Shown here piece after piece: positions 1-12,581 of a DNA stretch of 64,000 bases. Position 1 is the first letter of the stretch. The number at the start of each line of letters is the position of its first letter. The stretch is taken from assembly GCA_030142905.1 (NCBI GenBank), contig JASJOG010000076.1:248001-312000 (forward strand). Direction: 5' to 3'. The stretch comes from Heliopora coerulea (Eukaryota > Cnidaria > Anthozoa > Scleralcyonacea > Helioporidae). The translations under genes and the position numbers were made by a program. A model generated the notes under the pieces. That model was not told the DNA's origin. It was given only the letters and a program-made list of their open reading frames with translations, and did no database searches.

Positions 1-3000
1 TCCGTCATGTTGCTTAAACTTTGAACGTCAATGGTTTGATTCGTTTAGCTTTCAAAAAATCTTTGTTTCCAATTTGTTTGAAGTAAAACGAACGAAGTTT
101 CAATATTAAGTCAGGTCTTCTGAAATGGACTACTTCCTCGTCTTACTACGGGGTAAGGGGTACTACTTCCTCGTCTTACTACGAGATCGTATGAAGTCAT
201 ATTACGTGTACACAAGCAAAGACGCACTCATTGCGTCACGTGTGACGTCTAGTCAGTTCAGAATTGAGAAATGTAACGACATACGACGGCTGGTAACGGC
301 AGAATGTATCAGTAATAATGCATGTAGTTAATTTCAGTCTCACCTGTTGATTCGTCATATCTGAATTGATGGACGTTTCTCCAACAGACTGCAGCAGCTG
401 TGTGGCAAACTTGCACGCATAAGCGTACGGGACCGATTTCAACTGGGGGGACTGAGACCTGTTGCCCGAAAATTTTCTGCGTCGCCCGAATTTTCAAAAT
501 GAACCAACCACTAAGCCATTCTTTCAACAAAACTGTGCTTATTATATATTTTATGCAATACTAAAATGACATCGAAATGGGCGCAAACAAAACAATATCA
601 ACAGACAATACGTTAAGTCCTAAAGTGCTGAGCTTTTCCTCTCAGATCCCAGGTTATGAAAAGATTGATATTTCTTGCCTGTCGAAGACTACAGTTAGGT
701 AGTCGAAAGCTTGTATACTTAATAAATTTAGTCAGAGAACGTGTCTCAAAATTAATCATTAATATTTCTGCCCAAAAATTGGAAATGTCACCGGAAAAAA
801 ATTGACGATACCCAAATCTGAGAGGGGCTGCAGCCCCCCCCCCCGCCCCTTCGGCTCGTACGCCTATGCTTGCACGTATCGTTCTGTCAGATAAACCAAG
901 TGATGGCTTTAGTCTGACATGGTCAATTCTAAGCATTCTGGTATTGCAACCTGTACGATTTAAATACGTTGTTGTTAGATGTGATCTAAATTTGCTATCC
1001 TGTGATACGGCTCTATCAGTAATACATCTAAAATAAGTGGCCGAACTCTATGGGATTTACAAGGCGTACCGGTGGTAGTAAATCCCATAGAGTTAAGACG
1101 CGAATGTTGTATCTTTCTTAAAATACAGGTACATCTAAATGTCCATGTTTACCGGCCATTTTGAAGTTTCCGAAAATTTTAATGAAAAAAATTGAAAGAA
1201 AAGTTTATGGAAATGAAGATGATATTGTATTCGATATATGGAAACCAATTATGAGCCAGTTTCTTTTGTGTTCCCATTATGAATTATTAATTAAGAGCAT
1301 TTTAATTTCTGATACAACAACAGGTTGTATCCGGGAATCACCGCAATTTTTAAATCAGAGCTATACCTTTCGCTATTCATTACCAGAAAATATTCTATCA
1401 TTAACGCCAACCTCAAACTCATTCATTTTATTTAATTGACATTCACTAGCGTAGATACGCAACCATTTGCATCAAAGGGCATTCCATAGTGCCAACAGAC
1501 GACCATTAACACCATTCTACTATACATTAGGGATAATAAAATTTCAATTAGGCAAGATAGTTCTCTTGAACAGCACAAAGTTTACTATCAGGCATTTTAC
1601 ATGTGATGCACAGAGAGATGGCGCGTCATGCATGTAGTCTTGACGCCTCAAATGATTTGTTTCCTTAATGCAAGAAGAAAAATTCTGTTGAACAAGTAAG
1701 ACGGAAAACGCTTGTTAAAACACTTGTGCGCTGGACGCTTTCCTCTTATTAGCCAGGTATTCAGCAATGTCATATTGCCAAAAAATCGACCTGAAACAAT
1801 TGCATGTTTCTTTGTCTCAAATCACTTATTTAATTGAAGTTTAAATTAACAATAACCATGCAATTCTATCTTTTATATGTGAATTTTAAAAAGTTTTCTC
1901 GCTTTATTTTAGAGCCTTGTTTCACTGATTTCTATCAAATAAAATTCAAGCTCAAAAATGCACGGGTATTTTTCAGTCCCTCACGACCTTCTTTAAAGTG
2001 ACATGAGCGGTTATGATCATTCCTTGTGAAAAATTGACATGATGGGCTCATCAATCCAGAAAAAATTAAACTTAGAAAGCATTTTTCTTTGGGCTTTTGC
2101 TGCGTCCTGTCAAACTAATCATCTGACCCAGTTGTGTTTCATAAAAATGCAACTAACCTGTAACAATAAAGTCTATTTAGAAACACCGTTCTCACTGATA
2201 AGGACCACAGTCGAAAGTTCCAAATGTGAAGACTCGCTGAAATCGAGTGCAATGTCAGCGAAGAAACGCAATATATGTTAACTTTTCCTTTCAATTTCTA
2301 AACCTAACACATCAGAGGTACTATCGAAATTTCTGAACCTGGAAACTCTCTGAAACTGATAATATCTAGGGATTGATCAGTGTCAACAGTATTCTGCGCA
2401 GTCATCATGTTTTATCAAAGTGAGTTAACAGCCAAAAAAAGCTTAGCAAAGTTGCAATATTCTTCAAGAAGAAGACAAAATCTTGGCAAATCCAGGATTG
2501 TTCTTCTCTTCGTTTCCTGTGGACTTGCACTTCATCTGGATTGAATCAGCACAAGTGGCAGGAAGCTGTCAACCTCGTTGGAATGAAACAACACTCATGG
2601 ATCCTGTTATTTGAAAGCACACCCCAAGATATCGGCTGTTGCAACTTGATTGACATGTTTCCCTGCATTATTCCATTCTCAATCCTGGCATATCATTAAG
2701 ATAAGCGACATGAATCGTAACAGTTATTTCGGGCAGGTGATTCACATAGGTGGACATTTCCAACATTCTTAGTTTGAAGGCCAGAGTCAACGAGACGGAC
2801 ACTCGGGCTGTTAAACAAATCTAGACGTTGTTCCAAACGTTCTTCGTAAGGCTGTTCCCGGAGGGGAATGTGGGGATGATACTCCCCCTGTGGTCTTCAG
2901 AGCAAGAAATATTGGGAAAGAGTCAGGGAAAAAATTACCTAAGAGAGCTGAATTATGAAGTTCAAAATACTGAAATTAATGAATGCTGGAAATTGAATTT

Positions 3001-4576
3001 AACTCAGTTTAACATCTAGTACATAGGATTGCCTAAAATTACATTCTATGCAATATGACAAATTCATTCATAAATGATAGAGATTACGAAAGCTATTGCA
3101 AAATTTGTCACAAGTACACTTGATTACTCTGTCAAACTACACCCGACACGTCGTAGTGACAGGAGGTCTAGCTACAGCCTTGGTAGTTTCTCGAGATATG
3201 TGAAATACGGATACCTCGACTGTAAGGACAGTTCGTTTCCGCTTCTTTCGATCTACTCAAATCTCTTGGTAATCCCCTCCCATTTCCTTATCCCAGCCTT
3301 TCTGGCACTGATTTTACTTTTTAAGCATTTGTCAAGAGCATATTATAAAATGTTTTTCGCTCAGACTCTTTCTTTTAATTGTTAGTTAGGTAGACAACTA
3401 TAACACAATCTTCATACAAAGGATATAAAGAAACTTTGCCTTCTTTGGCCTGAGTTTGAGCGTATAGGGTTCGTCTTGTTTTATTTGAATTGTTCGAGTG
3501 TAGTGGTGTCTTTAACTTTGGATGTTTGAGTTAAATTCAAAACTAACTAAATCAAGTCATTAGATTTTGCCGGAGATATGATACAGTCGAAAGGAATGTT
3601 TGACTTGATACCAAACCTTCCCATCCTGGTTGAAAAACTCTACAGCCGCCTCGTTTTTTCAATAAATTTCTCGGTGTTATGAAACTAGTTGGTATTAGTT
3701 AATACACTCTTGGTGTATGAAATATTCAAAGATATCTAATCACTTGGTTTCATTATGGATTATGTTCTAGCTGAAAACCTTGCGCTTGGTTAGGCATGGT
3801 GGGAAGCAACGTGTCACGTCTTAGCCTGAATGACCGTTGGCGGAAATGAATGATGGATCCTGAACAAAAGGCATTAATTGAGGGCCTCGAGCATTTTGTG
3901 ATGAAATTACTATTTTCATGTCATGATGGCATGAATTTACTGGAATAAAATTTCGAACTATTTTCAATTCGCAGCAAGATTGAACTGTCACGTTAAGGCA
4001 AAAGTTTGATCCGCCGCCTTTTTAATACATAATAAATATATAACAAATTCGATCTATTTATGTGTGACAGATTTGCTAAAGAATGGAAATGAACGGACGC
4101 GAGAATTTTCACTGGAACCTCCTGAACATTATAGATAAAATCTTGAACTGTGATTTTATTCCTTGTGTTTTAAAGCTACACTGTGAACTGCTTCTGTGCT
4201 CTTTTCTTTTGAACAGAATACTTGTAGTATGAGGCAATTCAGGCGTCATTTTAAGAACAATAATACATGTCAATTGCTTTTGTTTACCTAATATTTTCAA
4301 ATTGCCACCCATACGTCTTTTTTGTCGTTGGCACCGGCCTGGATAGGGCCCACCAAGTAATCTATCCCACGAGCCTCCAGGTGCCTAGTTGTGCCACAAC
4401 GAATGACACCAATACAAGCCAAAGAGCTTATGACATTTGTGCCTTACAGTGATTTTCACACCTGATGGCAACTGTGCGTGAGAAAATAATTACTTGTGAG
4501 AGACCGATATATAAACGAATATAAATAAAAAGCAAAACAAACGAATCTTTCTTATTTGTGATCCCACCATTTTGCA
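1..4576. other. intergenic, no supported gene
   Basis: I find no exon with convincing protein similarity or paired splice sites here; open frames are short and often lack an ATG. It holds a duplicated 21 bp stretch near 130-183, a C-homopolymer tract at about 834-844 inside a GC-rich patch that looks like the end of a dispersed repeat, and the 16 bp-arm palindrome at 1044-1094. Confidence 0.6.
1044..1094. repeat. short palindromic MITE-like hairpin, copy 1
   Basis: Two 16 bp perfect inverted arms (1044-1059 and 1079-1094, core CTATGGGATTTA) enclose a 19 bp spacer. The arms and spacer resemble the hairpin at 13730-13778, so this is a dispersed family rather than a chance palindrome. No coding capacity. 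Confidence 0.7.
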
Positions 4577-4597
4577 TACCTTACTCGTATTAAAATT

Positions 4598-4651
4598 CGC
4601 GCAGTACTAGAATTCGCGCACGCATAGTTGCGCGAATTTTAGTACTGCGCG
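4598..4651. repeat. subterminal hairpin of the pogo-like element
   Basis: Arms 4598-4620 and 4629-4651 are complementary at 22 of 23 positions with an 8 bp loop. It lies just inside the left terminal repeat, where transposase-binding repeats are normally found. Confidence 0.7.
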
Positions 4652-4749
4652 AAATATAATCCACGCGAAAAGCAGAGTGGTGTAACATGAGACAAAATCA
4701 TTTGGTTTATTTATGCAAACACATATGATATATGTTTTAAAGTACAACA

Positions 4750-5469
4750 TCAAAAATCAAAAATGTCTTCTTCTTCATCATCCTGAGCAATTTCTGTCGG
4801 AATATTTTCAGGCTCCACGTAATATTCCACCAGGAATGCCTGCATTTTGCTGTAAATTTCCAAACTCGCGTTGTTTTGCATGATCGTTAAGGTAATGGGA
4901 ATCTCCAAGCCCCCTTGAGGTAAGGGAGATCGTCGAAATTTAATGTCACGAACTGTTGCTTTCATATTGCCCCCATATTCGAAAAAGAACTTGCAAAATC
5001 GAGAAATCTCTCGAGGCAAATGGCCAACCAGCGACATTGGTTCAATCCTGCCTCTGATCCTAGTGAACAGACCAATGGCATATGGGTCAAATATGTTGCC
5101 CGAAAGTGGCTTCACTACCAAGTTCTGGTTGATTCTTGCAGCCCAGATTTTTCTGTATTCATGAAAGCCGCGTGATGCGCAAGCCAGAGAAAATGATGTC
5201 CCCTCGGGATTCCGTTTCACTGAATCAGATTTGTCGGTGTCTGAATTGTTGGTTTCTCCTGTGACAATTTCTTGAATGAAGCAAACAGATGCATACGTTT
5301 CTTTGTCGTCGCAGTGTTTACATAAAGCAACACTCGAACGACTTTTCCATCCAGGATATTCTTCAGAGGCCGGGACTGAACACTTGACTCCACGGTTACA
5401 AACGAATGACTTGCATTTTAGACATGTGTATTTTGTCAAATTATCGCACACGACGCAAATGCCTTCCAT
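4750..5469 (-). CDS. transposon-borne zinc-finger plus HIRAN-like protein
   Basis: An intact 239-residue intronless frame inside the transposon. I start it at the first ATG (5469); the frame stays open four more codons upstream without an ATG. The N-terminus has a cysteine cluster (C5, C8, C16, C19, C24, C30, C50, C53) resembling the Cys-rich fingers found in transposase partners. Residues about 100-190 read like a HIRAN domain: a YRKIW entry, NIFDPYAIGLF at about 128-138, then VGHLPREIS and a GG turn. HIRAN domains of HLTF/Rad5 proteins bind DNA ends; whether this one does is inference. The C-terminus is acidic (DDEEEDIFDF). It is divergent from the transposase remnant, with about 150 bp between the two starts. 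The finger recurs in the element at 12983-13627. It could instead be a domesticated host gene, but its position inside the terminal repeats favours a passenger gene. Confidence 0.7.
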   Translation of the reverse strand: MEGICVVCDNLTKYTCLKCKSFVCNRGVKCSVPASEEYPGWKSRSSVALCKHCDDKETYASVCFIQEIVTGETNNSDTDKSDSVKRNPEGTSFSLACASRGFHEYRKIWAARINQNLVVKPLSGNIFDPYAIGLFTRIRGRIEPMSLVGHLPREISRFCKFFFEYGGNMKATVRDIKFRRSPLPQGGLEIPITLTIMQNNASLEIYSKMQAFLVEYYVEPENIPTEIAQDDEEEDIFDF

Positions 5470-5618
5470 TTTCCTACACAATAGTCAATGATCAGTCGCC
5501 TTCGCCCAAGGTGTTGCATATGACGCGTAGCAAACACGAGAAACATTTCCGTTTTATGCTCAACCTCATCCAAGCTGTGCGAACGTAGAGAAACAGCGTA
5601 TGCTGGAAATCAACGCTC

Positions 5619-5949
5619 ATGGCTCTGTTAAAGTATTTCAAAAAGGTTTCCCAACACGATATTTCTGTTGCATCATCTAGCGGTAACCTAAATGCAGCTG
5701 AAGAAAATGCAGTAAAACACCAATTGTTTTTGGACACTCCAGAACCAAAAAAGAAGAGGGGCAAATATGGAGAATATGTGTGTTGACTTGCGAATAAGTG
5801 TCCTCAAACCACTTCACGCAAAATGGATAGTGCAGTTCTACGACTACATGCGATCTAACAAGGATATCGTTCTCAAAGGTTGGCGACGATCAGGTGTGAG
5901 CGCCGCATTGGAGGAGCCACAACGAAAAGAGGATCCTTTTGAACTCTAA
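5619..5949 (+). pseudogene. collapsed transposase (N- and C-terminal ends only)
   Basis: The frame opens at an ATG (5619) with MALLKYFKKV and a basic PKKKRGKYGEYV stretch, then stops at 5784-5786. The overlapping next frame, from about 5779 to a TAA at 5947-5949, reads VDLRISVLKPLHAKW followed by QFYDYM and GWRRSGVSAAL, which resembles the C-terminal end of pogo/Tigger-type DDE_1 transposases. The whole catalytic core is missing and the halves are out of frame, so the product cannot be active. The simplest reading is one internal deletion joining the two ends. Similarity was judged by eye. Confidence 0.65.
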
Positions 5950-6962
5950 AATGTTGTGAAGAATTAAGTTTTTAGCAAATGAGAATTCTTCATTAAGATT
6001 TTTAGTATTTGTTGGTATTCTGAATTCATGCTTTATTATTATCATGGATTTTTGCTTACATTGTATACTTTTGACAATAATTTTTTTAATTGAGACAAGC
6101 CAAATCGCTTTTTGATCAAATTTAGACAAGTTTTATTTGTTAATAAAAAATAATCTTGATAAATGCGTAAATTGCTTCTATTAATCTGACCTAAAAGAAC
6201 GAACAAAAAAATTCTTACGAATTTAAAGCTGCGCGAATTTAAAGCTGCGCGAATAAGTCCTCAACAGGGTGCGCGAAATTAAATCGCACGAATTTAAAGC
6301 TGAGCGAAAATGAGTACCACGCGAATTTTAATACAAGTAAGGTACACGTGATTTGCGCATGTAATTCGTAATCATGACTTGCAAACGTGAATTGGACGTG
6401 CTCAGCAAACACAGACACTACCCCTGACGTCTGCATGACGATATCTCTTTAACTGATGATGAGTAAAGAAAGATTAAGCGTGGATGACACAACATGGGAG
6501 ATCAATTCATTGACGCAGCGGCTAAAGTGTCCATCTTGCTTTTCACTTTCCACTCAAGTTACGCCCTCTCTCTTCTCTTTCTCCCTATTTTCTCCAAACC
6601 TAATTTTTCATTAAGTCAAACCGGAAGTTTGCATGACCTGTTTGACTACGATAACGAAAAACTCGAAACCAATAAACAACTGTGCCCTGTGCTCCACGAG
6701 ATTCATTTGCTTTTTCAAGCTTTCTTGTGAGATAGCACGTTCTAGGGCTCGACAATGGGACGACAATGTCAAATATAAAATCGAGAAGATCTCCAAGCTC
6801 ATCCTGGTTCTTTGGTCCTTGTAAGGTATTTGCTACGAAACCAGGTGATAAAACCTCAACTTTCGTGAAATTAATTGCCACCTTCCTGAAAACGACTGAC
6901 AAAAATTATGATTACGGACGGTATGTGGACGTTAGTCAAGTTCATTCCCTCTGAAAAACGTA

Positions 6963-7026
6963 TTTTTAGCCCCAGACAGGGATTCAACCCGCAACCTTTT
7001 AATGAACGGTGTTGAAACTGCACCTT
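6963..7026 (-). repeat. tRNA-derived SINE-like fragment
   Basis: Read on the minus strand it has a box B-like GGGTTGAATCCC preceded by an AAAAGGTTGC block and followed by a GGGGCT-AAATACG tail that is shared with the plus-strand copy at 7146-7212. Anticodon arm and A box are poorly preserved, so this is not a functional tRNA gene. Confidence 0.5.
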
Positions 7027-7125
7027 AACCCTTTCCGGTCCATACCCGACTTTGGTATTTTACTCTGGCTAGTGCCAGACTATTTTATTCGTCAAGGGGG
7101 GTCATCTTGAACAGGAAAGGGTTAA
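7027..7125. repeat. MITE of the TTTTACTCTGGCTA family, copy 1
   Basis: Begins AACCCTTTCC and ends GGAAAGGGTT, an imperfect palindrome, with the internal motif TTTTACTCTGGCTAGTGCC. Related copies lie at 18558-18656, 26133-26213 and 26528-26630. Confidence 0.65.
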
Positions 7126-7145
7126 CTCGCCATCCGACTCTCAGT

Positions 7146-7212
7146 GTCGAATGGTTAGAACGCTTCACTGGTCATCAGAAGGTTGCGGGTTCGATACCCA
7201 TCCAGGGCTCCA
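7146..7212 (+). repeat. tRNA-derived SINE-like fragment
   Basis: An A box-like TGGTTAGAACG and a box B-like GGTTCGATACCC are spaced as in a tRNA, followed by GGGCTCCAAATACGTC. The acceptor stem does not close, so I call it SINE-derived rather than a tRNA gene. Confidence 0.55.
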
Positions 7213-7779
7213 AATACGTCTTTTCTGAGATTTACCTTGACGAACATCCATATATCTTTTAAACAGGGGAAAACAACGCAAACTCATAACGGCTATGATG
7301 ACTGTCAACACAGGGGACTTGATGTTGGGCCACCTTATGTAGTTATCTCATTCATAACAGCTCGGAAGACCGAACACATTGCAATATCATGTGTTGTTCC
7401 ACATGTAACACTAGGTGTATCGCAGATGGAAATTTCTGCCATGCATTCTACGTTTTAATGACCTAGTTTTTCTTCAAAATTAACTAGGTCTGAAGCCTCG
7501 AATTCCAGGATATCTTCCATTATATGGCAAAAGTAAGTGTGTTAATGTAGACTGACAAACGGCGTAGTTGGGCTTTGAAAAACAATTTTAATAGCTTTAT
7601 CTAATGAGGTATTTGCATAAAAGCTTTCAGTATTCTCATTCTACACTATTGACAGCGACTTACGGAATACAAAATACATGCTACGGTTTACACTATCTGG
7701 TTGAAGTACTTTAATACGACACAAATAGCACCAAGTTTCATTCTTTGCAAACGTAATGATGGACTGAAATCTAATTATC

Positions 7780-10700
7780 TTAAACAGAAATCATCACGGT
7801 CATGATAGAGGCAATAATTGTTGCAGTGAATCCAACTCCTAAGATGCAAATGAAAACAGAACAGAGGTATTTTTTATGACCAAAATCGCTTACATACATC
7901 CATCAACTATCGGGTTTTGGGCCGTCGCCATTTTTCTCACATTTCGTTTTGACCAGCAGAAAGGAATTTAAACGGTATCTTGAACTGTGCCCAGTAAGTC
8001 GACAAAAACTGGCACTGCCATCCTTCCTATAATTCTGTTTTCTACCATTTAAATATACTATGTCCGTTCGGTATCATAACTTCGCGATATAAATTCCACT
8101 GGACATTATAAATATCAAGGTATTAGTATTTCTAAATATAGGACAGCCGCTCATTTAATTAGTCTCATTTATAAATAGTAGATGAGGGATATTAAATGTA
8201 CTAGCAACAATAAAATCTAAAAGTAATAGTAGTATTAAGATTGATAGTATATTTTGAGTGGCGTTAATAATGTTGATGATTAATTGTGATTGTATTAATG
8301 ATTATGATAACGATAATAATGACATGATGATGATAATAACGACATGATGATGACGTGGATTGATCAATTTAAGAGTTCAAAAAGCAAACTACTGATACTT
8401 GTCATGTCTGTTTGTCAGTCTGTTGAATAGTTCATTGGTTACTTGATGCTCGTGTCTAACGAATATTTACCTGTTTCAACCGTCGATTGTCCAGTTGTCC
8501 GGTCTTCAAAAGAAAAACGAAAAATATTCATAAGAAAAATGTTAATGACAGTGACTGGAAACAGATCAATGGCAGAACAGAAACATTCTTTCTAAATAAA
8601 CGTTACTGTAATCAGCCTAAAGATATCCTGTTTTCTATGATCAACTCACTGGATTATGATGATGGTAATGATGATGGTGATATTATCATCATCGTGTTAA
8701 CTAATTTCTTTAGTCACTAAAAAAAGACAACTAGTTACAGTAAGTTACGTCCATCTTTACTAATTTCTAACAAGGTTTAATAGTAGTATTAAGATTGATA
8801 GTATATTTTGAGTGGCGTTAATAATGTTGATGATTAATTGTGATTGTATTAATGATTATGATAACGATAATAATGACATGATGATGATAATAACGACATG
8901 ATGATGACGTGGATTGATCAATTTAAGAGTTCAAAAAGCAAACTACTGATACTTGTCATGTCTGTTTGTCAGTCTGTTGAATAGTTCATTGGTTACTTGA
9001 TGCTCGTGTCTAACGAATATTTACCTGTTTCAACCGTCGATTGTCCAGTTGTCCGGTCTTCAAAAGAAAAACGAAAAATATTCATAAGAAAAATGTTAAT
9101 GACAGTGACTGGAAACAGATCAATGGCAGAACAGAAACATTCTTTCTAAATAAACGTTACTGTAATCAGCCTAAAGATATCCTGTTTTCTATGATCAACT
9201 CACTGGATTATGATGATGGTAATGATGATGGTGATATTATCATCATCGTGTTAACTAATTTCTTTAGTCACTAAAAAAAGACAACTAGTTACAGTAAGTT
9301 ACGTCCATCTTTACTAATTTCTAACAAGGTTTAACTAAGGCTGCAATTATCACCTATTTTACTTTGCGTCGCTTGAAGTAGATTCCCGTGAATTTGTAAG
9401 TGAAAGGACATTACAAAGAGGGTTTAATTTCTTCGTAAATTGATCCAATGAAGTTTTACTCTAGACGTGTGTACGACGTGATACAAAGAATTATACCAAT
9501 CTTTCGTCAAGGACGTTGGCAGCCATATCAAAGTCTATATAGTAAAAGTTTTATTAATATAGTTGGAGTTATCAACTGCATTACCTAATATGATGAGTTC
9601 GACAGTGGATTTTATTTTTGGCATTTTGCTTCTTCTTATTGCCATTGTGTAATTTCCCTGGTCAGATTTCTGAGCTGTTTCCTTGAACACTAACGTAGCT
9701 TGGTCTTTCACGAACACACGAGGATATTTAGATTCCCAGGCTTCATTAAGCTCTTGTTCTGCAACTTCGATTTTCTTCACTCCTAACGGTTCTAACTTCA
9801 CCTCCAGTTCCACATCTTTATTCGTCGCATTGACTTTCCACACCATGTCCGGGATTCTAGATCCGGCTACAACCTCGATTCTCTTTGGGGGTTCTTCAGT
9901 AAAGGCAACGAAAACTTAAAAAAAAAGCAACGTGTTCATGAGGTTTGCAGGACCTTAACTGTAGTACTGTTGCTGGTGAAACTGAATATCCCGCAATTCA
10001 GTGGGTAAATTGACTTCCCAGTTGGCTAACGGAAATTATCGAATATGAACTGGTCTGAGGACGAAGAAATAAGAATTACTGAAAAAACCACCAGTTTGAA
10101 AACAACATGGGGGTCAACTTTTTTTTTGATCCGACAATTGTGAAAGACATCCTATTTTTTTTAGTTTGCTATGCTGAGAATGGTAATCTAAAGATTTCAA
10201 ATGCTGAAACATTCTCGCAGCATACATTTACACAAACTCAACTGACTCGTTGCCAACTTCGACGCTAAAAATGACTCGGCATGATCTCACCCCCCTCTGT
10301 TCGAGACTTAGCAACCCCCTGAATATTTGATATCAAGTAATAAGTAAATTAATTAATAAACAAAAAATCAGATAAAAACAAATCAAAAATAATCCGTAAA
10401 AACAGGCCGAATCAACAAACCTATCACGCTTAAAGAGACAGTTGAACGTCTTTGTATTCCTAAGCTAGTTTCAAGCTCCAAAGTAATTTGTCCTTCAAAC
10501 TTCCTCGTTGCTGCATCTTTCACTATGAGAGTAGCTTGGTCTGTCATGTTCACGGCTGGATTTGTTACATTCCAAGGATTAGCAAAACGTTTTTGCGCCC
10601 ACAATTTTTGGGGCCAAGGAGGAAACGATGAGTAAAAAATAACCGACACTGAAACATTCTCGCCTGCTTCACTATACCTCCACACCAGTGGGGGAATTCT

Positions 10701-10969
10701 TGACCCATTAGTGACTTCTATGTCCCCTGGAGGTGTTTGGGTGAATTCAATGGCACCTACAAGTTCGAGATTACTGAATGTTACTCGAGTCCGTTCATCG
10801 CTTACTTGAGCAAAAATGTTGACCTACATGTGATTTCTTGCTGTGTTACGTGAGGCAATTAGCACAAAAGTTTACAAGCAATTACACAAAACATTGCCTT
10901 AGTGTTACCTGCAGCACAGCCAAACTGCAGCGAGACTGAAACCAAGCAAATAAACGATAGATGCGTCAT
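7780..10969 (-). CDS. secreted or membrane-tethered Ig-like domain protein
   Basis: Model of six phase-1 exons: 10909-10969, 10421-10756, 9585-9914, 9025-9057, 8471-8503, 7780-7838 (283 residues). Exon 1 encodes a signal peptide (MTHLSFICLVSVSLQFGCAA) ending at a GT donor. Exons 2 and 3 each encode one Ig-like module of about 110 residues with the shared pattern PP-IEV--GSRIP--VW and DQATL-V; neither has a cysteine, so the usual Ig disulphide is absent. N-glycosylation sequons are present (NVS, NVT, NMT). The two 33 bp mini-exons encode a Ser/Thr-rich DRTTGQSTVET stalk unit, and the last exon ends in a hydrophobic segment with no cytoplasmic tail, suggesting a GPI signal or a short anchor. 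Exons 1-3 are secure; the mini-exons and last exon are inferred from good splice sites and preserved phase. Confidence 0.6.
8224..9331. repeat. perfect 554 bp tandem duplication
   Basis: 8224-8777 and 8778-9331 appear identical base for base on reading. Each copy contains the same 33 bp candidate mini-exon on the minus strand (8471-8503 and 9025-9057) with its own acceptor and donor. The lack of divergence implies a very recent duplication or an assembly duplication. The 77-residue plus-strand frame in each copy looks like a chance frame. Confidence 0.9.
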
Positions 10970-11149
10970 GCTATAACCAAAAAAAGATCACTGAGTCATG
11001 TACATAAAAATCTATTGATTACCCCAAATTTTCTAAACCTTTGACCAGGGGCTCTCAACCTTTTCTGAATGAACACCCACCTGCCTCATATTGAAACCTT
11101 TGGCCACCCCCGACTGAGCACACTCAGTCCCAGTTTTGTGGCCGCGCTA

Positions 11150-12581
11150 ACGCCCAATTCCAGAGCAATACCGAACCGAGCGATTTTTATTTACGACCAC
11201 TTCAAGATGGCGGATACCTACATTGAGAGCCTGAGAACTATTCACGCTCGCATTATATTGTAATTCAACATGTCTTCTCACCTAAGATTTTGATTAGAAG
11301 TACGGTTAGGGTTAGGATTAGGGTTAGGGTTAGGGTTAGGATTGGCTGTAGTCCTAATCATAATCCTAACCCTAATCTTAATCCTAACCCTAATCTTAAT
11401 CCTAACCCTAATCTTAATCCTAACCCTAATCTTAATCCTAACCCTAATCATAATCCTAACCCTAATCTTAATCCTAACCCTAATCTTAATCCTAACCCTA
11501 ATCTTAATCCTAACCCTAATCTTAATCCTAACCCTAATCTTAATCCTAACCCTAATCTTAATCCTAACCCTAATCTTAATCCTAACCCTAATCTTAATCC
11601 TAACCCTAATCTTAATCCTAACCCTAATCTTAATCCTAACCCTAATCTTAATCCTAACCCTAGTCTTAATCCTAACCCTAGTCTTAATCCTAACCCTAAT
11701 CATAATCCTAACCCTAATCTTAATCCTAACCCTAATCTTAATCCTAACCCTAATCATAATCCTAACCCTAATCTTAATCCTAACCCTAATCTTAATCCTA
11801 ACCCTAATCTTAATCCTAACCCTAATCTTAATCCTAACCCTAATCTTAATCCTAACCCTAATCATAATCCTAACCCTAATCTTAATCCTAACCCTAGTCT
11901 TAATCCTAACCCTAATCTTAATCCTAACCCTAATCTTAATCCTAACCCTAATCTTAATCCTAACCCTAGTCTTAATCCTAACCCTAATCTTAATCCTAAC
12001 CCTAATCTTAATCCTAACCCTAATCTTAATCCTAACCCTAATCTTAATCCTAACCCTAATCTTAATCCTAACCCTAATCTTAATCCTAACCCTAATCTTA
12101 ATCCTAACCCTAGTCTTAATCCTAACCCTAGTCTTAATCCTAACCCTAATCATAATCCTAACCCTAATCTTAATCCTAACCCTAATCTTAATCCTAACCC
12201 TAATCATAATCCTAACCCTAATCTTAATCCTAACCCTAATCTTAATCCTAACCCTAATCTTAATCCTAACCCTAATCTTAATCCTAACCCTAATCATAAT
12301 CCTAACCCTAATCTTAATCCTAACCCTAGTCTTAATCCTAACCCTAATCATAATCCTAACCCTAATCTTAATCCTAACCCTAATCTTAATTCTAACCCTA
12401 GTCTTAATCCTAACCCTAATCTTAATCCTAACCCTAATCATAATCCTAACCCTAATCTTAATCCTAACCCTAATCTTAATCCTAACCCGAATCTTAAGTG
12501 AAAGGACACGTTGAATTATAACGCGAGCGCGAATAGTCCTCACTCTCTCACGGTATGTGTCCATCATCTTGAATTGGGCGT
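11150..12581. mobile_element. foldback element with degenerate telomere-repeat core
   Basis: The outer arms are inverted: 11202-11289 matches the reverse complement of 12491-12574 (shared blocks such as AAGATG, GAGGACTATTC-like, CGCTCGC and TTCAAC), and CGCCCAATT at 11151-11159 pairs with AATTGGGCG at 12572-12580 after about 42 extra bases in the left arm. The entire core is the minisatellite at 11304-12489. No transposase is present, so this would be a non-autonomous inverted-repeat element carrying a satellite; the ends were defined by eye. Confidence 0.65.
11304..12489. repeat. 18 bp minisatellite of telomere-like hexamers
   Basis: From 11351 the unit is CCTAACCCTAATCTTAAT, i.e. three variants of the animal telomere hexamer CCCTAA, repeated some 60 times with scattered A/G variants (CATAAT, AGTCTT). 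From 11304 to 11344 the array is in the opposite orientation (GGTTAGGGTTAGGATTAGGG). Variant order repeats with a 450 bp offset (compare 11661 onward with 12111 onward), a higher-order unit of 25 monomers. Long frames on both strands across it (NPNPNL, RVRIKI or LILTLI repeats) are artefacts of the 18 bp period. Confidence 0.95.

Larger units (their letters stand above)
4577..6344. mobile_element. pogo-like DNA transposon, non-autonomous, with HIRAN-like passenger gene
   Basis: Inverted termini begin CCTTACTCGTATTAAAATTC on the left and match the reverse complement of the right end with one mismatch; each is bordered by TA (4577-4578 and 6343-6344), the target duplication expected of the Tc1/mariner/pogo superfamily. 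Subterminal DNA is rich in GCGCGAATT repeats on both sides, including a 23 bp-arm hairpin at 4598-4651 and three direct copies of AATTTAAAGCTGCGCG-like units at the right end. Inside are two divergent genes: a zinc-finger/HIRAN-like ORF (minus) and a transposase reading frame (plus) reduced to its N- and C-terminal ends. The superfamily assignment rests on TA duplication and the C-terminal transposase remnant; it is an inference. Confidence 0.8.
6345..7779. other. intergenic with SINE and MITE remnants
   Basis: No supported exon. It contains a pair of tRNA-like SINE remnants in inverted orientation (about 6963-7026 and 7146-7212) flanking a MITE (7027-7125), and otherwise unannotated AT-rich sequence down to the last exon of the Ig-like gene. 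Confidence 0.6.
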